Shown piece after piece: positions 9,147-18,495 of a stretch of DNA of 64,000 bases (positions within the stretch are counted from its first letter, which is position 1; each line of letters opens with the position of its first letter). A program made the translations under genes and the position numbers. The stretch is from Nocardioides marmorisolisilvae (lineage in GTDB: Bacteria > Actinomycetota > Actinomycetes > Propionibacteriales > Nocardioidaceae). The stretch spans positions 1,178,001 through 1,242,000 of the forward strand of contig NZ_CP134227.1 of assembly GCF_031656915.1 (NCBI RefSeq). The letters run 5' to 3'. Under the pieces are notes generated by a model. The model was not told the DNA's origin, ran no database searches, and saw nothing but the letters and a program-made list of their open reading frames with translations.

Positions 9147-10274
9147 TCACAGGCCCTTCCGCATCGAGAGGTAGTGATCGGGGTACTCCTCGAGCGCCCG
9201 GAGACGGCCCAGCCCTCGTGAGTCCTCTGCTTCGGGCATTCCTCCGAGAAGATCCCCACCATCGTCCTCGGCCGACAGAACGAGGTTGTCGTTGCTGGCT
9301 ACCGGAACCTCGTCGCTTCCTCGTTGGACGGCGTAGAGGAATCCTGAACGGATGTCTCGCCCGATCTGCGAACTTCGCTCGACCCAGTTCATGAGGAATC
9401 CAGGCGCAATCTCTACATCGCCGGAGTAGCCAACCACCCGCGACCCGTCGGAGACCTTGTGCGTGATGATCCGCTTATCGCCGGCGGGGAGATCCTTGTT
9501 CTTGCTTGAAGCAAGGTCCTTCACGTACTGGTCGGCTGGCGGTTTGGCTGCCGTCGTGCGTTCGCCCCATCGTGTTGCGAGGTCAGGCAGTGGCACCGTG
9601 CCACCGAAGCCTTCAAGCGGCCGATGTAGAACGACGGACTCACCCTGCGGAACTTCTGCGAAGGAATGCTCCAGCGAGTGCCCGGGTGGGACCGCCAACC
9701 GAGGATCAATGTCCGCGAAAAATCGCTCCGCATCGAACAGCGTCTCGATCACCGATCTCCCCTGAACGCCCGGTCGGTAGCCGTGCTGTGCCTCCTTACG
9801 CGCCCGCTTCTGAGCTTCGGAAGCATCGCCCTGGAGCTCAACGTAGGCGGGAGGAAGCGCGACGTAGTCTGCCCAGTGCCACACTGATCTCATGACTTGA
9901 GCTCCCGCGTGGAGCGGGACGCTGTAGCAGCGCTTCTCAACGAGCAAATCGTCGAAGACGACGGGCGAGTGCGTCTCGCAGTTCCTAATTAATTCCAGTC
10001 CCGTGACGACTCGACCACCTGCTGAGGTCCCCCGCAGACTCTTGTAAGGCTCTCCGAGCTCGGGCTCAAAGACCGCCTCGTCGAGGAGGTTCACGATCAC
10101 GCAGGCGTTCGCCGCCTCGATGAGCGCTGCCTGCTGGTCTTCGATGGTCGCGTACCAGTACGACAGGACGGCGCGCCGCAGAGCTCGCATGTACCGCTCG
10201 GCCTTTGCGAGTGCCGCGTCGCTCAACCGCCCGAGGGGGCTGCCAGCCGCGCCTTCAGCGCTTCGGGTTGTCAT
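9147..10274 (-). CDS. Conserved-context defence protein of unknown function (375 aa)
   Basis: I do not recognise this protein. The start ATG overlaps the helicase stop by 1 nt (TGATG), so it is clearly part of the operon. It is soluble, without signal peptide or membrane segment. The N-terminal third is helical (AERYMRALRRAVLSYWYATIEDQ); the middle has a tryptophan-rich stretch (SVWHWADYVALPP); the C-terminus is acidic (SAEDDGGDLLGG). Related DUF499/DUF1156 loci often carry a small accessory gene such as DUF3780 at this position, but I see no match to that family. A 147-bp gap separates it from the methylase gene. Confidence 0.7.
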   Translation of the reverse strand: MTTRSAEGAAGSPLGRLSDAALAKAERYMRALRRAVLSYWYATIEDQQAALIEAANACVIVNLLDEAVFEPELGEPYKSLRGTSAGGRVVTGLELIRNCETHSPVVFDDLLVEKRCYSVPLHAGAQVMRSVWHWADYVALPPAYVELQGDASEAQKRARKEAQHGYRPGVQGRSVIETLFDAERFFADIDPRLAVPPGHSLEHSFAEVPQGESVVLHRPLEGFGGTVPLPDLATRWGERTTAAKPPADQYVKDLASSKNKDLPAGDKRIITHKVSDGSRVVGYSGDVEIAPGFLMNWVERSSQIGRDIRSGFLYAVQRGSDEVPVASNDNLVLSAEDDGGDLLGGMPEAEDSRGLGRLRALEEYPDHYLSMRKGL

Positions 10275-13200
10275 CAGAACGGCTGCTTCCCCTTGGCCCA
10301 CTGTTTCGCCCAGTCGCCTCGGATACCGGTCGCGTCGAAGTCGCCGAGGTCGGTGGTGGCGAACGGGTCGTCGAGATAGCGGACCTCGTCATGCTGTGCT
10401 CCGCGCGGGTCGACACGGACAAGAGCAAGACGGTAGCGCGGGACGGCGTTCTTGCCGGTCATCACCTCGTTGTGGGTGATGAAGAAGTCGGTTGCGCCGT
10501 CGATACGTGCCTTGACCTCGATGCGATAGGTGTCGCCCGTCGCGCCGGTAGAGAGGATGTCGAAGCCGGGGTTGTTGAACGCCTGCTCGACGGGCTTGCG
10601 ACCGAGCTCTCGCTCCCGGGCGAGGACCAGGTCGACGCCGCGGCGCTCGACTTCCTTCGTCTCCTTGGCGTGGATAGGTGCGGTCGCGGGCAGCTCGCCT
10701 TCCAGCATCCCTATGGGAAGCACGAGTGCGGCGGTGACGATCCGTGGCGGTTTGGTCGACATGAGCTGCTGCTGGTCGAGCAACTCCAGCCGCTTGCGAA
10801 GACGCACGTCGAGTTCGACGGCCTTGCGGTTGAGACTCTCCGACGACTCCTTCGGCTTGTCGCCCACCTGCTCCTTCTCCGATGCGATCACGGCGTCGAG
10901 GAGGAGGCGGTCGCGTTCGCCTTCGAGGCGCTTAGTGACGAGGGCGCGGGCCTTGCCCAGCTCGGCGAGTCGTCGCGGCTGGACTTCGACGAGGTACTCC
11001 GGCAACTGGTTGGCGATGATCCAACTCGTTGCCTTATCCTCGGCATCGGCGAGCCAGGGCAAAGCACGCGCGGCGGCAGTGGCCGGACTGTCGGGTGCTG
11101 CGACGCAGTCGAGGTACGGAGCGGGGCCCGCTGGGGTAACGGTGCCAAAACTGTCGACGAAGGCATAGCCGAATCTTCGTGACACCGACCCGCCCGTGGC
11201 GTCAGCAACTTCCTCGATCACTCCGACGAGGAGGTTCGGTTCCTCCAAGGTCGAGGACACCAGGACGGTGCCTCGGTTGAGTGTGCCGCCGAACTGGCGG
11301 ACTGCTTCGTCCATGACTGCGTCGTGGAGCGGGTGACCTGGCGCGAGCAGGTCGGCTCGGGCGAGGTCTTCGCCGCCGACCTTGCTCAACTCAAAGGTCA
11401 CCCGGTCGTACTTGGTGGCGATTGGCCCCTTGCCCGCGGCCCGGATCTGCTGGGGCACGTTGGCGATCTCGTAGCGACCTTGCTCCCGCTTCGCGATCCG
11501 GCCACCGAGGCGGTTGAACGCCGCCTTGAACGCGAGTTCGATGTAGTGCGGCTGGAGACGGCGTGCGCGGGCCTCGTCCATCGCCGCTCTCAGCGCCTGG
11601 AGGTCCGCCTCTGCGAGGTTTTCCGACGCGAGGGCTCGCTCGTCGAGCAGGTCTTTGAGTCCGTCACCGACGGAGGCGTCGATGACCTCGTGCATCTTGG
11701 CCTTCACGTCTGGGCGTTCGCCGTACTGGATGGCCTCAAGCAGGAGGGTGCGCAGTGGGGTCTCGGTGAATGCTTCGCCGAGGACGTCGAAGACCTTGCC
11801 GCCGTAGGTCTGGCGCATCTGTTCGAGCTTCTCCAACAGCCGGGTGAAGACCTCTCCCTCACGAGTGTTGGAGGCAACGAGGTTCCAGAGCCGACAGACC
11901 TCTTCCTGGCCGATGCGGTGGATGCGACCGAAGCGCTGCTCGATGCGGTTGGGGTTCCACGGCAGGTCGTAGTTGACCATCAGGTGCGCGGCCTGGAGGT
12001 TGAGTCCCTCACCCGCGGCGTCGGTCGCGAGCAGGATCTGGACGTCGCGGTTCTTGGTGAACTCCTCGGTGATCAGACGACGCTCGCCTCGGCGTACGCC
12101 TCCGTGGATCGCGCGGACGGCATCGGGCTTGCCGATTAGTGACGTGATCCGGCGATGGAGGTAGTCGAGGGTGTCGCGGTGCTCGGTGAAGATGATGAAC
12201 TTGCGCGGCCACCCGCTGTCGTCGGTGATAAGCGCATTGTCTTGGAGGATCGTGGACAGTTCGGTCCACTTGCGGTCGGTCCCGACGTCGCGGACCTGCT
12301 TGGCCGACTTGGTGAGGTCTGCGAGTTCGATCAGTTCGGCGTTCAACTCCTCGACCGTCTGCGCAGCGGTGGCTGCGTCGAGCAGTTCCTCCTCGATCTC
12401 CTCGATCTCCTCGGCATTGAAGTCGTCCGAGTCCAGATCTGAGAGGTCGACCTTGGAGTCGGTGTCGGAGTAAGTGCCGTTGAGGATCTCCTGTTTCTTG
12501 CGTTCCAACCGCTCCGAACGACGTACCAGACTCCGGTAAATCGCCTCGGGGCTGGACGCGAGTCGGCGCTGGAGCACCGTCAAGGCGAAGCCAACGGTGT
12601 TCTTACGCTTGCCGCCGAGCTTCTCGGCGCGGTTCATGCCCTCGCGGACGTAGTGGGTTACGTCCTCGTAGAGGTCGTACTCCAAGGCTGTCAGCTCGTA
12701 GGGCACGGTTTCGGCGATGCGTTCCGGGAAGAGCTTCTTGCCCTCGAAGGTGAGCAGGTCTTCCTTTGTGAGGCGTCGCATGACGCCATCAAGGTCCGCT
12801 GACTTGGTGCTCTTGCCCTCGAACCGGTCGCGGTCAAGGAGGGTAAGGAAGAGCTGGAAGTCCTCCTCCTTGCCGGAGTGAGGGGTGGCGGTCATCAGCA
12901 GCAGGTGGCGTGTGATGTCGCCGAGCAGTTCCCCGAGCTGGAAGCGCTTGGTCTTCTCCAACTTGCCGCCGAAGTAGTGCGCACCCATCCGGTGTGCCTC
13001 ATCAACAATGATCAGATCCCACTCGGTCTCCTTGAGTTGCGCTTGCAACTCCTCGTTGCGGGAGAGCTGATCCATCCGCGCGATCAGCAGCGGGTTGGAC
13101 TCGAAGACGTTGAGGTTGACGTTGGCGTCAATCAACTGATTCGTCAGCAGGTCGAAGCGCAGCCCGAACTTGAAGAACAACTCGTCTTGCCATTGCTCTA

Positions 13201-13684
13201 CCAAGCCGCCCGGCGCGACGATGAGGCAATGCTTGACGTCGTCGCGGAGCAGCAGCTCCTTGACGTAGAGGCCGGCCATGATCGTCTTGCCCGCACCGGG
13301 GTCGTCGGCCAACAGGAACCGCAGTGGCGTGCGCGGCAGGAGCTCGCCGTAGACAGCCTGGATTTGGTGCGGGAGCGGCTGCACGTCACTGGTTGCAACC
13401 GCGAGCATTGGGTCGAACAAGCCGGCCAGCGTGATCCGCTGCGCTTCGGCCACCAACTTGAAGTCACTCGCGGTCGCATCGAACGCGCGGCCACCGGTCT
13501 GCGCGGCCGAAAGGGTGCCCTCGTCCTTGCGGAACACGACCTGCTGGCCGAGCCCGCCAGCGGAGTGCTTGTAGGTCAGCTCCAGCGCGTCGGTGCCGTG
13601 CCACTGCACGGCAACAACAGTGATGACCTCGGCCGGGATCAGCCCGTCGATCCGCAGACCCGGCTTGAGTTCCTCGAGCAGCAC
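10274..13684 (-). CDS. SNF2-family helicase with C-terminal DUF3883 (DrmD-like)
   Basis: An 1136-aa protein. The SNF2 helicase core has Walker A DDPGAGKTIMAG (near 128), DEAH motif VDEAHRMGA (near 225), motif III LLMTATPHSG, and motif VI IEQRFGRIHRIGQ. A coiled-coil-prone acidic insert follows residue 400. The C-terminal ~100 residues (GFDILS...YRIEVKA...FFITHNE) match DUF3883, a PD-(D/E)XK-like fold with E-x-K. The GTG start at 13684 has a perfect AGGAGG 8 nt upstream, so it is probably the first gene of the operon. DISARM DrmD has the same general architecture; DNA translocation on invading DNA is the inferred role. Confidence 0.85.
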   Translation of the reverse strand: MLLEELKPGLRIDGLIPAEVITVVAVQWHGTDALELTYKHSAGGLGQQVVFRKDEGTLSAAQTGGRAFDATASDFKLVAEAQRITLAGLFDPMLAVATSDVQPLPHQIQAVYGELLPRTPLRFLLADDPGAGKTIMAGLYVKELLLRDDVKHCLIVAPGGLVEQWQDELFFKFGLRFDLLTNQLIDANVNLNVFESNPLLIARMDQLSRNEELQAQLKETEWDLIIVDEAHRMGAHYFGGKLEKTKRFQLGELLGDITRHLLLMTATPHSGKEEDFQLFLTLLDRDRFEGKSTKSADLDGVMRRLTKEDLLTFEGKKLFPERIAETVPYELTALEYDLYEDVTHYVREGMNRAEKLGGKRKNTVGFALTVLQRRLASSPEAIYRSLVRRSERLERKKQEILNGTYSDTDSKVDLSDLDSDDFNAEEIEEIEEELLDAATAAQTVEELNAELIELADLTKSAKQVRDVGTDRKWTELSTILQDNALITDDSGWPRKFIIFTEHRDTLDYLHRRITSLIGKPDAVRAIHGGVRRGERRLITEEFTKNRDVQILLATDAAGEGLNLQAAHLMVNYDLPWNPNRIEQRFGRIHRIGQEEVCRLWNLVASNTREGEVFTRLLEKLEQMRQTYGGKVFDVLGEAFTETPLRTLLLEAIQYGERPDVKAKMHEVIDASVGDGLKDLLDERALASENLAEADLQALRAAMDEARARRLQPHYIELAFKAAFNRLGGRIAKREQGRYEIANVPQQIRAAGKGPIATKYDRVTFELSKVGGEDLARADLLAPGHPLHDAVMDEAVRQFGGTLNRGTVLVSSTLEEPNLLVGVIEEVADATGGSVSRRFGYAFVDSFGTVTPAGPAPYLDCVAAPDSPATAAARALPWLADAEDKATSWIIANQLPEYLVEVQPRRLAELGKARALVTKRLEGERDRLLLDAVIASEKEQVGDKPKESSESLNRKAVELDVRLRKRLELLDQQQLMSTKPPRIVTAALVLPIGMLEGELPATAPIHAKETKEVERRGVDLVLARERELGRKPVEQAFNNPGFDILSTGATGDTYRIEVKARIDGATDFFITHNEVMTGKNAVPRYRLALVRVDPRGAQHDEVRYLDDPFATTDLGDFDATGIRGDWAKQWAKGKQPF

Positions 13685-13807
13685 GTGTGAAACCTCCTGG
13701 TTGACAGCCTGCAGACGCTACTCGGACGTACCGACAGTTTCACGAGCCCGCCGAAGTGACGGGCCGGTTGACTAATCTTCGCGGTAGCGAGCGCCCGTGA
13801 AGCGAAG

Positions 13808-14125
13808 TCAGAGCCGGTCGATCCAGGTGTCCGCCTCACGCTCATCCCACTGCGAGGTGGCACTTCGCTCGCCAGAAGACCTCGGACCGAGACGCGAGAG
13901 GACCTGCAGGCCCTCCTCGTGGGTGAGCGCGCGCAACGACTCGACATTGCGGCCGGTGGCCGACTCGACGGCTTGCCGCCGGTCAGCCATCGATTTCAGG
14001 CCACGGGCATCGAGCGCCTTGCGCAGGAGGTCCACCTGCCAGTCGGCGATCGGCGTCGGCGCGCTCGGCAACTCAGCAGGCGCCGGGCTCGGGTCGTCAC
14101 CGAAGAGGGAAAGATCGTCAGACAC
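13808..14125 (-). CDS. Small hypothetical protein (105 aa)
   Basis: Codes for 105 residues from a GTG start at 14125; the ribosome binding site is weak. The N-terminus (MSDDLSLFGDDPSP) is acidic and proline-rich, followed by a helical region (ADWQVDLLRKALDARGL...DRRQAVESATGR) that could be a small helix-turn-helix or SAP-like fold. It precedes the helicase by 123 bp in the same direction, so it may be co-transcribed with the defence operon, or belong to the relaxase region. No function can be assigned. Codon usage is typical of the window, which supports it being real. Confidence 0.5.
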   Translation of the reverse strand: MSDDLSLFGDDPSPAPAELPSAPTPIADWQVDLLRKALDARGLKSMADRRQAVESATGRNVESLRALTHEEGLQVLSRLGPRSSGERSATSQWDEREADTWIDRL

Positions 14126-14128
14126 AGG

Positions 14129-14488
14129 TCAACTGTAGGAAAAGAAAGTGCGGGGCTGCGCACGCCTGCCCGTCACCCGCCGGACCGCGAGCGTGAGGAG
14201 GCGCAGCACGACTCCCAACGCCAACCACGAGACCTTGATGGCGTCCCACCCCAGCACCAAAACGACTAGGTTCAGCCATCCGGGCGCACCGACTGCGATT
14301 GCCTCCGCGAGGACGTGCATCCCGACGAGGAGCACGGACGCTAGGACAACCAACACCGTCAAGGTCCGAACGCGGGGCGTCATCGCTCGGACCCGACGGG
14401 CCAACAGGTTGGTCGGGGCGTAGATCTGCAGGGATCGGTGCGCGAGCGCCACCGCAGCGAAGACTGGAAGAGCAAGCAGGAGGACCAT
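14129..14488 (-). CDS. Small integral membrane protein (119 aa)
   Basis: About three hydrophobic segments are visible: MVLLLALPVFAAVALA at the start, LTVLVVLASVLLVGMHVLA in the middle, and a longer one around GWLNLVVLVLGW...WLALGVVLRLL. The C-terminus is basic. The start at 14488 is chosen because AAAGGGA lies just upstream and the hydrophobic protein begins there; the longer open frame upstream has a poor composition. The gene lies 97 bp downstream of the relaxase stop in the same direction. Small membrane proteins next to MobF relaxases are common, but no specific role is known to me. Confidence 0.55.
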   Translation of the reverse strand: MVLLLALPVFAAVALAHRSLQIYAPTNLLARRVRAMTPRVRTLTVLVVLASVLLVGMHVLAEAIAVGAPGWLNLVVLVLGWDAIKVSWLALGVVLRLLTLAVRRVTGRRAQPRTFFSYS

Positions 14489-14585
14489 CGTGATCCCTTT
14501 CGTCGGATCTTCACTGCGTACGCCACAGCCGTCCTGAGCGCGCTCGGCAAGGTTGGACCTGTGGACGACGACCCCGCGACCGCTC

Positions 14586-17500
14586 CTATGGACCAGATAT
14601 CGCCGGCGCACTGAGGGTCTGTCGCGGCCAAGGGGCGCCGTCGCGCACACTCGCCGCAGCACGAACCGACTCGAGCGCCCGCCGTCGTTCGTTCTCCTGC
14701 GCCGCGTTCGTGGACCGACCGCCGACCGGAAGGTCAGACACGATCCCGTAGCGGTCCCGGTAAGCAGCAACGGTGCTGACCTCGGCGATCCACGACTCGC
14801 GGGCCGTCTGGTCTGCCGGTGGTGCTACGAGACGGCGCATCCATGCAGGCCGCTTCTCGACCGCCTCCTCGGCGAGCGCGCGTGCACGGGTCTCGATCAG
14901 GTCCTTGCGCTCGTCGATGGCCCGGCGGTTCTCGTCGCTCATCGGACCGAGCGGCTCAGGGATCAGACCGACAATGAGTCGGGGCTTCACGGCGCGCTTG
15001 CCTCGGGGCACCGATGAGGCTGCCTTGTCCACGCGGTAGGTCAGGACTGCTGCCGCGTCGTCAGCGTCTGCAAGCCCGTGCTGGGCGACGACCCGCGGCA
15101 CGAGTCGTTCGAGATCGTGGTGGTTCGCCTCGGCCCTGCGGAGCGCGGCCGCTAGCGGGCCGAACGCTGTCGACTCGGTGACGGCATGGTGCTCGGCGTC
15201 GCTGAGTCCGGAGCGCCGCAGCAGATCGACGAAGCGGTCGTGCTGCGCCTCGGCCGCGATGGTTTCGAGTTCTGCGGCGAGCCTGTCGATGCCGACATAC
15301 GTCGAGTACTCGTCCTCGATCGTCGCGTGAGCCGACTGGCTCGCGCCGGTGTGCTGGAGCACCCCGTAGAGCACGGTGCGGGCGGAGACGTCCTCGGGCT
15401 CGGGCGTCGAGTGGCTGTCGTCGGGCTGGTCGAGCGCTACGTAAGCGATGTTGGCGTCGCGGCCGCGCGTCATCGACACATAAAGGTTCTCTCGGGCGGT
15501 CGAGGACGAGACCACGACGTGTGCCGTACCGACGGTGATGCCCTGGGCCCGATGAGCGGTAATCGCGTAGCCGAGATCGACATGCTCACCGACGTAGTCC
15601 GCAGGGAGGACCGCGCTCCCCCGTCGCTTCGTGTCAAGACGCCGTACGGCGACCGACCCGTCCTTACGAATGTCTGTGATGCGCCAGCGATCGCCGTTCT
15701 TCACCCAGCCACCTCGCATCGTGCGGAGCGATCGGTCGTTGCGACGAGTGATGATGAGATCGCCGACCGATGCGCGCGATCCGTCGGCCAGGTTGATCTC
15801 GCGACCGTCGTCGGCGCCGTCGAGCACCACGCGCTCGGCACGCGCTCGCTCGTTCAGTGCCCGCACGGCATGGGCCGACTCGGTCACGAGGATGCTGGCG
15901 CGTCCTTGGAGCTGATCCGCACGCCAACCCTCGTACGCCGCGTCGAGCATCTCGTCAGTGTTGCCCTCTTCGATTCGGTGTTCCCGGGCGTACGTCGAGA
16001 TGACTTCGACGTCACCTCGGCGCAGCGCGAGGGATGCCGCCTTCTCCCAGACGTGCTTGAAGCGATGGATCTCGGCCAGCTCCGGAGCATCGGTGCGACG
16101 GTCGACCAGGAGCGCGAAGGCGCCACCAGCGTCTATGGCCGAGAGCTGGTAGGCGTCGCCGACCAGTAGGAGCTTCGCGCCTGCCGCTGCAGCAAGACTG
16201 GAGAGCCGGTCGAGGGTCGTCGTCCCGGCGAGCGTCGCTTCGTCGACGATGACGAGCTGACCGGCGCGAAGTTGATACTCGGGGTTGTCCCGGTCGTGCT
16301 CGAAGAGCCACTTGGTGGTGTTGTCGCAGACGATGCCAAGATCCTCGGCGAGCGTCTGTGCGGCGTTGGCCGACGGAGCGAGACCGATGACGCTCCCCTG
16401 CCCGTGCTCGGAGATCCAGGCATGACGCAGAGCTCGCATCGTGGTGGTCTTGCCGGCGCCCGCCGGTCCGACCAGAAGATCCAGTTGCCTTCCGGAGACG
16501 GCGATGGTCCCGATCGCGGCTCGCTGTTCCGGGCTCAGCTTCGTGGCTCGGTGCGCGACTCGTTCAACGATTAGCGGACTGGTGGTCGGTGCACCCAAGG
16601 CGGAGGAGCGGTCGAGCAGTCTGGCCTCGGCGTCGAGGACGGCCTGCGAGGAGAACTTCACGGAGTGGCGCGGACGGAAGACGCTCGTGCCGTCAGTTCG
16701 GCGAAACCCGGAAGGGCTCGCTGCCAGTTCTGGCGGTGTGAGGGAGACCGACGTCTGCTCGGCTGCGTCGACGATCATGCCGACGATGGCCTCGCGGTCG
16801 GATGTGCTCGCGAAGCGTAGGTCCATGGTCTGTTTTGACGCTTCGGCCAGCAGGTTCCAGTGGCTCCATGTCGATCGCTTCACGCTGACGGCGCCCACCA
16901 CGTCGGCGGCAAGCGCGTGCACCGCAGGGATGGGCACATCGGGAGCTGCCAGGGGCTGGTCAGCCGAACGAGCAAGCAACGAAGCCGCCCACAGCTCAGC
17001 GGTGCCGTCGACCAGTTCACTTGCCCGAGTGCGCCACTCGGCGGTGAGGTCCGCGAGGGATCGGATCTCCTTCGGTGGTCGGGTGGCGAGCGTGGCCTGG
17101 GCGCGGAGCTCCACGATCTTCTTCTCTGAAGGCATTCGACCGTGACTGCGACGGTAGGCGGCGATGAGGCGGTCCTTCTCGAGCTCGATCTCGCGGCTGC
17201 GTGAGGAGAACTCTCGAAGCACATCGTCGCCGACCCCGGCGATCTCCCATTGCGGGTTGCGGTCGGCGCCCCGAGAGCGCAGCTCCCACTCGATGCCGAG
17301 GTCGCGGCTGAGGCGGTCCGCGAGGACAGCGTTGTATTGAGCCGACAGGCCCGTCACCGCGGCGTGGACAGGTCTGCTGTCGAGGCTGCGCCAGCGCTGG
17401 TCCCAGACGGTGAGGACCTTGTTCGACACGACCAGGTGCGTGTGGAGCTGGGGGTCGCCGGCGCGTGAGTCGTAGTGGTCGTAGGCGACCGCGGCCACTC

Positions 17501-18116
17501 CGACCACGTCGACCTGGGCGACGGCTCCGTCGCAGTCGCTGACTCCGGTCCGGGTAGCTGCGACTTCTCTTTCGAAGTAGTCGAGGACGTCAGCGACGGA
17601 GTCATGGTGCGCTTTCACGATCCGTTCCTGGGTGGCGGGATCGGCGACGCCCCAGAGCACCGAGACCGACTTCGGGACACTGAACGTGAGATCGAAGCCC
17701 GCCACCGCCTGCCTCATGCCCGCGGCCGTCTCCTCGGCTTCGATGCGCGTGGTCTCCGCCGCGCAGTCATCCAACGTCATCTCAGGGTCAAGCGCGTCGA
17801 CGCGGTCCTGGATCCGCTCCGCGAGCCGCTTGTACGACGGATAGGCGCGCCCGAGCTGATCGCCGGTGATCGGGTCGCGTCCCATGCCGACGAGGAGCGC
17901 GAGCTGCTCCTCCGTCACGACACACCCGGGCACGAGCTGACCGTCACCGAAGACTCGGACCCCCGAGCCCATCCACCGCCCCGGCGGCGTACCTGCCTCG
18001 GAGTAGTAGCGCGTGAGAGGTGTGGAAAGCGCGCGGTTGCCGTCACCCGCGGCGACGGACCGCAGGAGGTACTTGTAGCCACTGCCTGCTGACATGCGAC
18101 GCATCGAGACCGTCAC
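14586..18116 (-). CDS. MobF-family relaxase-helicase (TrwC/TraI type)
   Basis: A 1176-aa protein. The TrwC relaxase domain has catalytic-type tyrosines in LTRYYSEAGTPPGRW (about 35) and the three-histidine metal site in DPQLHTHLV (about 225). The RecD-like helicase half has Walker A VGPAGAGKTTTMRA (about 552) and VDEATLAG as Walker B. It nicks oriT, stays covalently attached to the DNA, and unwinds it for transfer. The GTG start at 18116 is preceded by GAGAGGAAA; an internal ATG at 18104 is the alternative. The 5' flank is an extreme polypyrimidine (minus-strand) tract. It is transcribed away from the pilus genes. Confidence 0.92.
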   Translation of the reverse strand: MTVSMRRMSAGSGYKYLLRSVAAGDGNRALSTPLTRYYSEAGTPPGRWMGSGVRVFGDGQLVPGCVVTEEQLALLVGMGRDPITGDQLGRAYPSYKRLAERIQDRVDALDPEMTLDDCAAETTRIEAEETAAGMRQAVAGFDLTFSVPKSVSVLWGVADPATQERIVKAHHDSVADVLDYFEREVAATRTGVSDCDGAVAQVDVVGVAAVAYDHYDSRAGDPQLHTHLVVSNKVLTVWDQRWRSLDSRPVHAAVTGLSAQYNAVLADRLSRDLGIEWELRSRGADRNPQWEIAGVGDDVLREFSSRSREIELEKDRLIAAYRRSHGRMPSEKKIVELRAQATLATRPPKEIRSLADLTAEWRTRASELVDGTAELWAASLLARSADQPLAAPDVPIPAVHALAADVVGAVSVKRSTWSHWNLLAEASKQTMDLRFASTSDREAIVGMIVDAAEQTSVSLTPPELAASPSGFRRTDGTSVFRPRHSVKFSSQAVLDAEARLLDRSSALGAPTTSPLIVERVAHRATKLSPEQRAAIGTIAVSGRQLDLLVGPAGAGKTTTMRALRHAWISEHGQGSVIGLAPSANAAQTLAEDLGIVCDNTTKWLFEHDRDNPEYQLRAGQLVIVDEATLAGTTTLDRLSSLAAAAGAKLLLVGDAYQLSAIDAGGAFALLVDRRTDAPELAEIHRFKHVWEKAASLALRRGDVEVISTYAREHRIEEGNTDEMLDAAYEGWRADQLQGRASILVTESAHAVRALNERARAERVVLDGADDGREINLADGSRASVGDLIITRRNDRSLRTMRGGWVKNGDRWRITDIRKDGSVAVRRLDTKRRGSAVLPADYVGEHVDLGYAITAHRAQGITVGTAHVVVSSSTARENLYVSMTRGRDANIAYVALDQPDDSHSTPEPEDVSARTVLYGVLQHTGASQSAHATIEDEYSTYVGIDRLAAELETIAAEAQHDRFVDLLRRSGLSDAEHHAVTESTAFGPLAAALRRAEANHHDLERLVPRVVAQHGLADADDAAAVLTYRVDKAASSVPRGKRAVKPRLIVGLIPEPLGPMSDENRRAIDERKDLIETRARALAEEAVEKRPAWMRRLVAPPADQTARESWIAEVSTVAAYRDRYGIVSDLPVGGRSTNAAQENERRRALESVRAAASVRDGAPWPRQTLSAPAISGP

Positions 18117-18495
18117 GACCGTTTCCTCTCCACAGCCCTCAGGTGCGCCTCCTTCTCCACAGGAACCTCGGTCTGCCATGCGTGTGAGATCGAGGAAGGG
18201 TTGAGGTGGAGGAGGTGGGAAGGAGGGTGAGGAGGGCTGAGGAAGGGGAAGGGGAAGAGGAAGAGGAAGAGGAAGAGGAAGGGATGGGGAGATGGGTGAA
18301 GAAGAAGTGGAGGGAGAGGAAGAAGGCAGGCGAGGGGGTGGGAGGTGACGAGTACCTATCCCCTGAAGTCCCGGCAAATCGACCTGCCACGGAAGGCGAA
18401 AACAGGCTTACGATGAGGCCAGACGATGTGTCGCACCGCCCGCGGGGCGACTCGTCCGCCTCGAGCCGACAGGCAAGAGGGAGCAGGAAACGCAC
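18117..18495. other. 379-bp divergent intergenic region between relaxase and pilus genes
   Basis: This gap holds the purine tract described separately (18180-18350). Downstream of it, 18350-18495 probably contains the promoter for the rightward pilus operon, but I cannot pick clear -35/-10 boxes. It is the only sizeable divergent region next to the relaxase, so it is the most natural place to look for oriT. I see no obvious hairpin with a nic-like site of known type. Confidence 0.4.
18180..18350 (+). repeat. Long polypurine (GA-rich) tract
   Basis: About 170 bp in which the plus strand is nearly all A and G, with simple repeats of GGAAGA, GAGG and GAAGAAG; very few pyrimidines interrupt it. 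This is unlike the rest of the window. Such tracts can form triplex (H-DNA) or block replication. It lies in the divergent region upstream of the relaxase. Confidence 0.9.
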
